Shown piece after piece: positions 30,361-37,649 of a DNA stretch of 48,859 nt. The notes under the pieces are model-generated. The model saw only the letters and a list, made by a program, of their open reading frames with translations, was not told where the DNA came from and made no database searches. Each line of letters opens with the position of its first letter. Within the stretch, counting starts at the first letter, position 1. Made by a program: the position numbers and the translations under genes. Source of the stretch: a virus; the IMG/VR virus record IMGVR_UViG_3300048592_000897, positions 1-48,859 of that record; one strand, written 5' to 3'.

Positions 30361-31743
30361 ATGAGCACGACCACAAGCGAGGGTCGGCCCAGCGCCGACC
30401 TCCTAAGTTTCATAGCCGACGACCGCGCCGTCGTCATTTACCGGCCGCGCTGGAACACCTTCACCGGCGGCATGGCCCAGACCGTCCTCCTCCAGCAGAT
30501 CGTCTACTGGTGGATCAAGAACGGCCGGCGGCCGTTCTACAAATTCGCCCGCCCCTGCGCCCACCGGCTGTACCGCCCCGGCGACTCCTGGGAAGAAGAA
30601 CTCTCCGTCCAGCGCCGCGAATTCGAGAACGCCCGCCGCGGCGTCTCCGCCCGCACCCACGGTCAACTCGACCCCGCCGCCCTCGTCTCCTACTGGACCG
30701 ACGCCCAACGCGTCACTTGGTACGCCCTCAACGAGACCCTTCTCCTTGACCACCTCGCCGCCCTTTACCCGGCGGCCGAAGTAGGCCTCCAGCTCCCCCT
30801 CCCCGACCTAATGGACGAAACGTCCATTAGATCAAATGGACGAAACGTACATCAGGATTCGCCCGCGGCCGAAGAGCTAATGGACGAAACGTACATCGGA
30901 TCAAATGGACGAAACGTACATCCGCTGATTACAGAGAATAAGACTACCCCAGAGACTACCCCACAGACACCACCACCATCACCCGCGGCCGAACCGCCTG
31001 CCCCGCCCCCTGGTGGTGATGGTGGTGGTGGTGATGTTTCCGCCATCCTGCGCTGGGTTGGCTTCACCGACCGCCTCAACGACAAAGAGCAAGCCACCCT
31101 CGACCCCCCCACCGCCCTGGCCTGGTGCTTCTTCATCCACCTCGAAGAGGCCAAACCCACACGGCCGAAAAACGCCGTCGGCCTCGCCCGCAGCCGTTGG
31201 CGCGCCGGCGTCCCTCCGCCCGACGACTTACTCGCCCTGGCCCACTCCTGGCTGGCCCTGGACGACGACGGCCGCCGCGTCCTACTCGAACGCATCGACT
31301 TCGCCGCCCGCTTCGGCGCCGACGACGATTTCGACGACGACTTCCCCGGCCTGCCTGTTGCCGCCGCCATCGCCATCTACCGCGCTACCGCCGGCGACCT
31401 GGCCCCGCCCAGCCTCACCCCCATCCGCGAAGCCACCGCCGCGGCCATCGCCGAAGTCCGCACCGGCCTGCTCTGGTCTGTCCCACAGGCCACCCAGTCT
31501 ACCCAGTTCACCCCTCTCTGGCGCGACGCCCTGGTCGAACTCGAAATGCAAATGACAAAATCTACGTTCGCCGCCTGGCTGCGGGGCACTAGCGCCACCC
31601 TGGCCGACGACATCCTAACCATCCACCTGAGGAACACCCACGCCGTCGACTGGGTCAGCAACCGCCTCCACGACCTCATCGCCCGCACCGTCGCCGCCCT
31701 CGCCGGCCGCCCACTCACCATCCGCTACGAGGTGTGTCAATGA
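30361..31743 (+). CDS. Replication initiator with C-terminal DnaA-N domain
   Basis: 460 residues from ATG 30361 (GGAAG upstream). N-terminal winged-helix-like part (residues 10-125) with SWEEELSVQRREFENARRGV and YWTDAQRVTWYALNE, as in phage replication initiators. A Pro/Gly linker follows. The last 75 residues (LWRDALVELEMQMTKSTFAAW, AVDWVSNRLHDLI) match DnaA domain I, which contacts host helicase. The origin iterons lie within its own coding region, as in lambda O. Confidence 0.85.
   Translation: MSTTTSEGRPSADLLSFIADDRAVVIYRPRWNTFTGGMAQTVLLQQIVYWWIKNGRRPFYKFARPCAHRLYRPGDSWEEELSVQRREFENARRGVSARTHGQLDPAALVSYWTDAQRVTWYALNETLLLDHLAALYPAAEVGLQLPLPDLMDETSIRSNGRNVHQDSPAAEELMDETYIGSNGRNVHPLITENKTTPETTPQTPPPSPAAEPPAPPPGGDGGGGDVSAILRWVGFTDRLNDKEQATLDPPTALAWCFFIHLEEAKPTRPKNAVGLARSRWRAGVPPPDDLLALAHSWLALDDDGRRVLLERIDFAARFGADDDFDDDFPGLPVAAAIAIYRATAGDLAPPSLTPIREATAAAIAEVRTGLLWSVPQATQSTQFTPLWRDALVELEMQMTKSTFAAWLRGTSATLADDILTIHLRNTHAVDWVSNRLHDLIARTVAALAGRPLTIRYEVCQ
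30811..30921. other. Four iterons: probable origin of replication
   Basis: ATGGACGAAACGTCCAT at 30811-30827, and ATGGACGAAACGTACAT at 30836-30852, 30880-30896 and 30905-30921. The first is a perfect ATGGACG-AAA-CGTCCAT dyad. Pairs are spaced 25 bp apart with 44 bp between pairs. They are followed by a stretch of lower GC (GATTACAGAGAATAAGACTA) that could unwind. Confidence 0.82.
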
Positions 31744-32648
31744 CCCCCTCCCCCACCGCCCCCCACCGTCCCGCCCTCCGCTATCACGGAGCCAAATGGC
31801 GGCTCGCGCCGTGGATCATCTCCTGCATCCCCGCCGCCCACGACTCCTACATCGAACCCTTCGGCGGCAGCGCGGCCGTCCTCCTTCGCAAGTCTCGCTC
31901 CCAGATCGAGGTCTACAACGACCTCGACGGCGACGTCGTCGCCTTCTTCCGCATGTTGCGCGAACGTCCCGACGACCTCATCCGCGCCATCTACTGGACC
32001 CCCTTCGCCCACGCCGAGCAGAAGCTCAGCTACCAGCCCACCGATGACCCTCTCGAGCGCGCCCGCCGCCTCTACGTCCGCTCCTACCTCACCATCTCCG
32101 GCCCCACCGCCCAGTGGAACTCCGGCTGGCGTCGCCAGAAGAAGATGAGTCGCGGCCGTAACGGCGAGGGGCGTATGAAGACCGCCCCCGCCTCCTTCAT
32201 GGAAGTCGAGCACCTCTACCAGATCGCCGAAAGGCTCCGCGGCGTCTTCATCGAACAGACCGACGCTCTCGATCTCATTCGCCGCTACGACAACCCCCAG
32301 GCCGTCTACTACGTCGACCCGCCCTACGTCACCTCCACCCGCAAGCGCTGGGTCGCCTCCGCCTACCAACACGAAATGACCGACGACCACCATCGCGCCC
32401 TCGCCGCTGCCCTGCGCGACTGCCGCGGCATGGTCATCCTCTCCGGCTACGACAGTCCTCTCTATAGCGAACTCTTCGGCGACTGGGCGCGCCTTGAGCG
32501 CCAGGCCCGCACCAACGGCAACACCGCTGACATGGCCACCGAATGCCTCTGGCTCAACCCCGCCGCCCACGCCGCTCTCGCCGCCGAACAACAGAAGCAG
32601 GCGGCCGACACCCTCCCCCTCTTCACCTACCAGGAGAACCGCCCATGA
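31740..32648 (+). CDS. dam: D12-class (Dam-like) adenine methyltransferase
   Basis: 302 residues from ATG 31740, overlapping the initiator stop (ATGA). Motif X region RYHGAKWRLAPWI, AdoMet motif EPFGGSAAV (39-47) and catalytic DPPY (193-196) in alpha-class order, with the D12 specificity region between. It likely methylates adenine (GATC is the usual D12 site, not provable here), protecting or marking phage DNA. Co-transcribed with the replication initiator. Confidence 0.9.
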   Translation: MTPSPTAPHRPALRYHGAKWRLAPWIISCIPAAHDSYIEPFGGSAAVLLRKSRSQIEVYNDLDGDVVAFFRMLRERPDDLIRAIYWTPFAHAEQKLSYQPTDDPLERARRLYVRSYLTISGPTAQWNSGWRRQKKMSRGRNGEGRMKTAPASFMEVEHLYQIAERLRGVFIEQTDALDLIRRYDNPQAVYYVDPPYVTSTRKRWVASAYQHEMTDDHHRALAAALRDCRGMVILSGYDSPLYSELFGDWARLERQARTNGNTADMATECLWLNPAAHAALAAEQQKQAADTLPLFTYQENRP

Positions 32649-32944
32649 AACCCGGCCGCCGCAACTCACACGATGCCCACAGCGCCGCCACCCTCCGTCC
32701 CGCGCCGACCATTACCCCGGCCGCCCGGCTCATCATCGACATCCTGCACCAGGCCGCCCACGACCTGGCCGCCGGCGACCCCGGCGCGCGCGTCTTCGTC
32801 CACTCATCCGACTTCGACTACTACTGCGACCTCATCGGCGCGAACCCCGGCTACCTGCGTCGCCTCTTCGTCCGCCACGACTGGCTTTCCCCCGTTGCCT
32901 CCTCCCCCGCTGGAGAAGGCTGGGAGAGGGAGACCCACCCATGA
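32645..32944 (+). CDS. Small protein, unknown
   Basis: 99 residues; ATG overlaps the methylase stop (ATGA). Helical ITPAARLIIDILHQAAHDLAA followed by DFDYYCDLIGANPGYLRRLF, which could form a helix-turn-helix-like unit. The C-terminal end is encoded by a degenerate CCTCCCCC..GGGAGAGGG repeat. No family recognised. Confidence 0.65.
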   Translation: MKPGRRNSHDAHSAATLRPAPTITPAARLIIDILHQAAHDLAAGDPGARVFVHSSDFDYYCDLIGANPGYLRRLFVRHDWLSPVASSPAGEGWERETHP

Positions 32945-33030
32945 CCATCTGCACCAGCCTCGCCGTCGCCGTCATCCTCGTCGGCCTCATCATCGTCACC
33001 GCCTACGTCTACCAGGAGACCCATCGATGA
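32941..33030 (+). CDS. 29-residue membrane peptide
   Basis: ATG 32941 and stop TGA 33028-33030 overlap both neighbours by 4 bp. One hydrophobic segment (LAVAVILVGLIIVTAYV) fills most of the peptide, with a short polar tail. The double overlap supports it being translated. Function unknown. Confidence 0.6.
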   Translation: MTICTSLAVAVILVGLIIVTAYVYQETHR

Positions 33031-33473
33031 GCAGCCTCTACCAGATCATCGCCGGCCTACTGCGCCAGCCCAGCCGCGCCACCGTCGAACTACCCCGCGG
33101 CCTCTGGCTCGTCTACTACCCACCCGTTGGTAACGACCCCGCCCGCCTCGTCGCCGCCCGCTACCTCAGCCAACCATCCGAGCGCGAGCTGGTCACCGTC
33201 CGCGACCACCTGCTCGAAGTCCTCGACGCCGCCGAATCCCGCGTCGCCTACGACCTCGCCTCCTGGGTCGAGGTCGAGAACAACGACTGGAACGGCTACC
33301 AAATCGCCTGGCGCACCACTCCCGTCACCGACGCCTTCAGCCCCAACCCCGACCGCGTCGCCCTCATCCGTCGCGCCCTCGAGCGTCGCGCCGAGCGCAT
33401 CGAGGAGCGCCGCAAGAAGGAGATGAATCGTAAGCCGCGCCGTCCGGCCGCCAAACCCAAGCCCATGTTCTAA
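33027..33473 (+). CDS. Basic-tailed early protein, unknown
   Basis: 148 residues. N-terminal alpha/beta region (QPSRATVELPRGLWLVYY), a central acidic segment (WVEVENNDWNGY), and a strongly basic C-terminus (RRAERIEERRKKEMNRKPRR) suited to nucleic-acid binding. In an operon with replication genes. No family recognised. Confidence 0.68.
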   Translation: MSSLYQIIAGLLRQPSRATVELPRGLWLVYYPPVGNDPARLVAARYLSQPSERELVTVRDHLLEVLDAAESRVAYDLASWVEVENNDWNGYQIAWRTTPVTDAFSPNPDRVALIRRALERRAERIEERRKKEMNRKPRRPAAKPKPMF

Positions 33474-33491
33474 GCCCACAGGAGAACCGTC

Positions 33492-33755
33492 ATGAAACTC
33501 AAACTCACCATCTATGTCCTCGTCGCCGCCATCGCCTTCCTCGGCACCCTGCTCGCCCTCATGGCCATCACCGACGGCCGCGCCGACCCCACCCACTGGC
33601 CGCTCATCTGCGACGCGGATGCCGCCTGTGCCTACGTCACGGCCACGCCGCGGCCGACGTGGCTGCCCGCCACGGGAACAGCCTGGGCCGACTACCAGCT
33701 CGCCGTCTACGCCACGAATGAGGTGTCCACTGCGGCGGCGCAGCCGGCCGACTAG
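33492..33755 (+). CDS. Small secreted or membrane-anchored protein
   Basis: 87 residues; AGGAG upstream. One hydrophobic N-terminal segment (IYVLVAAIAFLGTLLALMA), then a short domain with two Cys (LICDADAACAYV) and a Thr/Pro linker. Could be anchored outside the cell through its N-terminus. No family recognised. Confidence 0.6.
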   Translation: MKLKLTIYVLVAAIAFLGTLLALMAITDGRADPTHWPLICDADAACAYVTATPRPTWLPATGTAWADYQLAVYATNEVSTAAAQPAD

Positions 33756-33780
33756 CCGAGCAGCATCCTAAAGGAGGCTC

Positions 33781-34224
33781 ATGAAAATTCAAACCCAACC
33801 CTACGCAGGCCAACTCGTTCTTGTCACCTGCTGCGCCTGTGGCGTACCCTTCGGCCTCGATCGGCCCCTATGGGAAGATCGCCAGGGCGACGGCAAGTCG
33901 TTCTACTGCCCCAATGGCCACTCCCAATATTTCACCCGTCGCGAGGATCTAGAGAAGGAACTCCGCAAGGCCCAGCACGAGATCAAGCTGGCGAAAGAAG
34001 ACGTCGCCTACTGGCAGGATGACGCTAATGCCCAGGCCAAAAGCGCCACCCTTGCCAAGCGCCGCACCGCCGCCGCCAAGGGCCAACTCACGAAGCTCAG
34101 GAACAAGGTTGCTGCCGGCGAATGCCCCCGCTGCCACCAGCACTTCCCCGACGTGCGCGACCACATCGCCGCGGAGCACCCCGACTTCCTGAACGACGAG
34201 GAGGACACCGCGGCCAAACAGTAG
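33781..34224 (+). CDS. Double zinc-finger protein
   Basis: 147 residues; AAAGGAGG upstream. N-terminal Cys pairs (CCACG, then YCPNGH) may bind zinc; a central coiled coil (DLEKELRKAQHEIKLAKED) follows; the C-terminus is a C2H2 finger (CPRCHQHFPDVRDHIAAEH). This build is widespread among phages of high-GC hosts. Probably a nucleic-acid-binding accessory protein. Confidence 0.75.
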   Translation: MKIQTQPYAGQLVLVTCCACGVPFGLDRPLWEDRQGDGKSFYCPNGHSQYFTRREDLEKELRKAQHEIKLAKEDVAYWQDDANAQAKSATLAKRRTAAAKGQLTKLRNKVAAGECPRCHQHFPDVRDHIAAEHPDFLNDEEDTAAKQ

Positions 34225-34248
34225 GTTGGCCCCCTCCCTCAAATGACA

Positions 34249-34270
34249 CGCCCCGGTCGCAGCCGGGGCG
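34249..34270 (+). other. GC hairpin between early genes
   Basis: CGCCCCGG-TCGCAG-CCGGGGCG in the 127-bp gap before the multi-span membrane protein. No T-run, so termination is doubtful. Confidence 0.45.
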
Positions 34271-34351
34271 CGGGCCGGTAGGAGACAGCCAACCGGCCGC
34301 AGACCATTGTAATACAGATGTAGTACAGAACGTAAGAAAAGGAGACAGACA

Positions 34352-35344
34352 ATGTTTGGCAAACGCAAGTCGAAGTACCCCATCACCGAGGCCCAGGCAC
34401 AAGAACGCGCCGTCCGCAGCCTCATGGGACTGGCCTACCTCGTTGTGACCGTCCTCATCCTGATCACCGGCGCTCATGCGGTCATGCTCGTCCTCAGTGA
34501 ATCGGCCGCCTTTACCCTCGCCGGCTACAGCGGCATCCTCCTCATCCTCCTCACCGCCCTGCGCATCGGCTTTCCCCTCGTCGTCGAAATGGCCGCCGCC
34601 ATCTCCACCATCGGCGCGATCAAAGGCTACTGGCGCGGCGATCAGAAGTCCTGGGCCGGCCGCATCGACGCCACCTGGTTCCTCTTCGCCGCCGCCAACA
34701 TGCTCACCTTCTTTACCATCGAGCGCGGCGCGGAACTGGAAACCTGGCAGCGCCTGTGGCTCAACTACGGCCTGCCTATTTCCGGTATCGTCGCCGGCGT
34801 CTTCGCCATCAAGATGATCCTGGCCGACCCCGACCACCAGCGCGCCGAAGAGAATTCAGCGGCTGAGGAAGAACGCACCGCCAACGAGTTCAACGCCCGC
34901 ACCGCCGTCCAGAACTCCGACGCCATGAAGCTGGTCGAGCAGCGCAAAGTCTGGCGCGACTACGCCAACGGCCTGCGCGCCAAAGGCTACACCGACGCCG
35001 AGATCGACTTCATCCTCAGTCACGTACCCGAACTGAGCGCCGCCCACCGTGCCGCTCCTGCCCCCACACCGGCCGCGCCCGACCCGTCCGTGGTTGATCG
35101 CCTCCTGTCCGCAGTCGGCATCAACCGCCCTGCTAATGACGCAATGCGTCACGAACTTGCCGCTGCGTCGACCGCGCCGGGGCAGGGGGCCTCGTTGCGC
35201 GATCTGGAAATGATGCGCCATGCGGCCGGCAACTACACGCTGGCTGATTTGGAACTCATGATCCAGGCGGCCAAGGCAGCCCAGACCGGCGCGCCTTCGG
35301 CCAACGGCAACGGCCAGGAGGTGTTCGGCAGCAGCCACCCTTAG
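34352..35344 (+). CDS. Multi-span membrane protein, unknown
   Basis: 330 residues; AAAGGAG upstream. Predicted membrane segments near 27-48, 53-75, 77-92, 109-122 and 140-158, then a long soluble C-terminal part with a coiled coil (EEERTANEFNARTAVQ) and a Pro/Ala-rich stretch. ATLADLELM-like helices end the protein. Membrane proteins of this build in early phage operons are of unknown role; superinfection exclusion is one possibility. Confidence 0.7.
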   Translation: MFGKRKSKYPITEAQAQERAVRSLMGLAYLVVTVLILITGAHAVMLVLSESAAFTLAGYSGILLILLTALRIGFPLVVEMAAAISTIGAIKGYWRGDQKSWAGRIDATWFLFAAANMLTFFTIERGAELETWQRLWLNYGLPISGIVAGVFAIKMILADPDHQRAEENSAAEEERTANEFNARTAVQNSDAMKLVEQRKVWRDYANGLRAKGYTDAEIDFILSHVPELSAAHRAAPAPTPAAPDPSVVDRLLSAVGINRPANDAMRHELAAASTAPGQGASLRDLEMMRHAAGNYTLADLELMIQAAKAAQTGAPSANGNGQEVFGSSHP

Positions 35345-35358
35345 CTGCGGCCGAGGGA

Positions 35359-35829
35359 GTGGCCGCGGCCGGGAGTGGGCAAACCTTCGCCGCCTCCGTG
35401 CCCACTCCCAACGCCGCCCTCATTAGGAGTGGGCAAAACGGGAGTGGGCATGAGCAAAACGGGAGTGGGCATAGAGAAAATAGGAGTGGGCAAGCTCGCG
35501 GTGCTTTGCCCACTCCCTGGCCGGCCCCAACCGTTGCCCACTCTCAACCCTTGCCCACTCCCACAGCAGGAGTGCCCACTCCCACAGCAGGAGTGCCCAC
35601 TCCCACCCGCGCTGGCCTGCGTCGCCGCGGCGGCTGGATCGAGTTCCGCCAGAAGAACGGCCGCCGCTACGCCCGCCGCCGCGCCTGGGAGAAACGCGAC
35701 GGGCAATGGCTCAAGGTCTTCCTCGGCCGCGTCGCCGAGATACCCGTCATGACAGAGGAGGAATACAAAGATTATGTCAACAATCGTGAACGAGCTAGAG
35801 CCATCCGCGCCGGCCGTGGCCGACCATGA
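35359..35829 (+). CDS. Small basic protein with repeat-encoded N-terminus
   Basis: 156 residues if started at GTG 35359. The first 85 residues are low-complexity (SGQNGSGHEQNGSGH, PTPTAGVPTPT) because they run through the GGGAGTGGGCA repeat array. The C-terminal 70 (GWIEFRQKNGRRYARRRAWE, WLKVFLGRVAEIP) look like a true, basic, probably DNA-binding domain. The real start may lie after the repeats. No family recognised. Confidence 0.5.
   Translation: MAAAGSGQTFAASVPTPNAALIRSGQNGSGHEQNGSGHRENRSGQARGALPTPWPAPTVAHSQPLPTPTAGVPTPTAGVPTPTRAGLRRRGGWIEFRQKNGRRYARRRAWEKRDGQWLKVFLGRVAEIPVMTEEEYKDYVNNRERARAIRAGRGRP
35371..35604. repeat. GGGAGTGGGCA array, 11 copies in both orientations
   Basis: Plus-strand copies (first base G or A) start at 35371, 35425, 35440, 35461 and 35482. 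Minus-strand copies start at 35399, 35507, 35535 (one mismatch), 35552, 35573 and 35594. Apart from one, plus copies come first and minus copies after, so the array is nearly a giant inverted repeat. Two more plus copies are at 36013 and 36028. Confidence 0.9.
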
Positions 35830-36103
35830 CCCCGAGCTGCTGGGAGTGGTGCGCGCCCTCTGCGCCGCTGCCCCAGGAGTGGTGCATAGCGTCATGCTCA
35901 TCACCGACGTGCTCGACGGCCAGATCTCCGGCGTCGTCCTCGATCCCACCGAACCGGGCGGCGGCTACGTCACAGAGCAGGAACTGGCCCCAGCCGCCAC
36001 CTACGTCGTCCTGGGAGTGGGCAAACTGGGAGTGGGCAAACTGCCTGCCGGCATCCGGGTCATCGACATAGACCAGACCATCAGGAGCAAAGGCCATGTT
36101 TGA
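35774..36103 (+). CDS. Small acidic protein, unknown
   Basis: 109 residues; overlaps the previous frame by 56 bp. ELLGVVRALCAAAPGVVHSV, then LITDVLDGQISGVVLD and a mixed C-terminus (RVIDIDQTIRSKGHV). The 3' part contains two copies of GGGAGTGGGCA that are translated as LGVGKLGVGK. AGGAGG lies 13 bases before the ATG, somewhat far. No family recognised. Confidence 0.58.
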   Translation: MSTIVNELEPSAPAVADHDPELLGVVRALCAAAPGVVHSVMLITDVLDGQISGVVLDPTEPGGGYVTEQELAPAATYVVLGVGKLGVGKLPAGIRVIDIDQTIRSKGHV

Positions 36104-36230
36104 CCAATCCCGCTTCCTCGCTGAGTTCTACTGCATCATCGCCCCGGCCACGCTGGCCGTCATGTTCACAGCCTACTACGCTGGCCGCGGCATCGCTCGC
36201 CGCCGCACCGGCCGGGGCAAGAGGAAATAG
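36096..36230 (+). CDS. 44-residue membrane protein
   Basis: ATG 36096 with AGGAG eight bases upstream, overlapping the previous stop; TAG at 36228-36230. One hydrophobic segment (FYCIIAPATLAVMFTAYYAG) and a very basic tail (ARRRTGRGKRK). Last gene of the rightward operon, just before a terminator. Confidence 0.62.
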   Translation: MFDQSRFLAEFYCIIAPATLAVMFTAYYAGRGIARRRTGRGKRK

Positions 36231-36262
36231 AGCAAGTTGCATTAATACTCGTTAAACTAACT

Positions 36263-36290
36263 ATGGCCCGGTCGATAGCCGGGCCATTTG
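36263..36290. terminator. Bidirectional terminator between convergent operons
   Basis: ATGGCCCGG-TCGATAG-CCGGGCCAT with TTTG after it on the plus strand and an AT-rich stretch before it. It lies between the rightward operon and the leftward CAP-domain gene. Confidence 0.75.
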
Positions 36291-36310
36291 CTTCCCATCC
36301 CCTACCCCGC

Positions 36311-37429
36311 CTAGAACCCGCAACACCTCTCCGGCTCCACCCTCAATCGCCCCCGCCCCCAATGAATCTCCACCGGTTCGCTCGACCCCCACGGCGCGTC
36401 CCACCCAATCCACCCACACGAGCGGCCATCCTGGCGGCCGTAGATTTGCATCTCGACGCCCGTCCTCTCCCAAATAACCTCATCGAAGGTCAACTGCTGC
36501 CCATAGCGGTTGAACGTGAAGTTGCGTTCATGGCGAACGATGATGCTCCGGTTCTGGGCCATGCCTGAGTTCTCGGCCAGCGGCCGGCACCCATGCCGCG
36601 CCCGAAACTGCACCCGGTGCAGCCCGTCTTCCTGCCACGCTTCGCCCAACGCCTGAAAGCGTCGGCTTTTCGGCGCACCCGGCATACCGTCCTTGTAGAG
36701 CGTGTAGACCCGTTCAATACCCTCAGCGCCGGGCGCGGGTGACGTGTCATGCACCAGGTAGAAGTAGCGGTCATCGTAGCGATGCCACTCCCCATTGCCA
36801 CCCTTGCGCCGCACGAACAGCCCGCCGCCCAGCTCCATATCCTGCACGTCCTCCTGTGCCCCATGGGGATGCCGAACGACTCGCCAGCAATCCGGGTCAG
36901 CCAGCTTGAAGCGCAGCAGGTCGATTGCCTCATTCGCCGGCGTCGCCGGCCCAGGTGTTGGCGCGCCAACAACCACCGGAATATGACTGCTATAGGGTGG
37001 GGGAGTCGGCGTAGGTGGCGGCTCTGGCACGGCCGCCCGTCGCCCAAAGTCCACGCACCAATAATGCCCCCAGTTCGCCGCCGGCTCATAAACGTAGCCC
37101 ACCCCGATCTCGCGCGTGTCCCCATTCAGCACAATGCCCACGTGGCCCGGCGAAGCCAGCCACCAATCCAGCATCGCCCCCACGTCGCCACGAAACCCCC
37201 AGCCCACCACCTCCCTATAGACGCTCGGCCGATACCCCGCCTCGCGCATCCGGCTGTCGATGGTCGAGCCGTCGCTCCCGTCGTGGACAAGCCCTGGATG
37301 AGCCGCCATGTCGGCCGCATGCCGCCTCGCCGCGGCCCCCAGCTCGACCGCCCACACCAGTGCCGGCAGGCCCCGCCCACCCCGCACCGCGTTGATTGCC
37401 TCCACCATACGCTGCTCATGCTCGTTCAT
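36311..37429 (-). CDS. CAP/SCP-domain protein in lysis position
   Basis: 372 residues. N-terminal CAP domain (about 5-130): AINAVRGGRGLPALVW, RHAADMAAHPGLVHDG, WWLASPGHVGIVLNG, the pattern of YkwD-like bacterial CAP proteins with conserved His and Glu-type sites. A Pro/Thr linker (135-165) precedes a C-terminal 200-residue domain of unknown type. It has its own transcription unit after a terminator and a LexA-like box. No classical endolysin is seen elsewhere, so it may act in lysis; this is inferred from position. Confidence 0.78.
   Translation of the reverse strand: MNEHEQRMVEAINAVRGGRGLPALVWAVELGAAARRHAADMAAHPGLVHDGSDGSTIDSRMREAGYRPSVYREVVGWGFRGDVGAMLDWWLASPGHVGIVLNGDTREIGVGYVYEPAANWGHYWCVDFGRRAAVPEPPPTPTPPPYSSHIPVVVGAPTPGPATPANEAIDLLRFKLADPDCWRVVRHPHGAQEDVQDMELGGGLFVRRKGGNGEWHRYDDRYFYLVHDTSPAPGAEGIERVYTLYKDGMPGAPKSRRFQALGEAWQEDGLHRVQFRARHGCRPLAENSGMAQNRSIIVRHERNFTFNRYGQQLTFDEVIWERTGVEMQIYGRQDGRSCGWIGWDAPWGSSEPVEIHWGRGRLRVEPERCCGF
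36956..36971. repeat. 16-bp perfect palindrome TGTTGGCGCGCCAACA
   Basis: Lies within the linker-coding part of the CAP-domain gene. Related sites are at 13240, 25221 and 26452. Confidence 0.75.
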
Positions 37430-37524
37430 ATTCGCTCATCCGTTCTAAAACCCCACCAGCCGCGCCAGGCTGGCCCAGGTAAAGCGTAACGCTCCCTACC
37501 TATCTAACTATCCACCTTCGCCTA

Positions 37525-37536
37525 GAACCCACGTTC
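37525..37536. promoter_or_regulatory. LexA-box-like site before CAP-domain gene
   Basis: TAGAAC-N4-GTTCTA (37523-37538), a perfect dyad containing GAAC-N4-GTTC, about 95 bp upstream of the CAP-domain gene and just after the terminator at 37557-37598. Confidence 0.6.
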
Positions 37537-37556
37537 TACGCGCGAAAACGCGAAAA

Positions 37557-37598
37557 ACGGCCGCCGGGTCGAGGAGGAAGAGGAAACCCGGCGGCCGT
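37557..37598 (-). terminator. Terminator of the leftward tail/holin operon
   Basis: On the minus strand: ACGGCCGCCGGGT, 16-base loop, ACCCGGCGGCCGT, then TTTTCG. Perfect 13-bp stem. It separates the tail operon from the CAP-domain gene. The rest of 37430-37649 shows no gene apart from the LexA-like box. Confidence 0.9.
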
Positions 37599-37649
37599 CT
37601 GGAAGCGGCGACGGCGCTACGACTAGGTAGCGCCGATGGCCGGAGTTCC

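Noticed and set aside
30811-30921. CRISPR-like repeats
   Set aside because: Only four 17-bp palindromic units with paired 25-bp spacing inside a replication gene; iterons fit far better.
35371-35604. CRISPR array
   Set aside because: Repeat units are only 11 bp, occur in both orientations and with irregular spacing; no cas genes are present.
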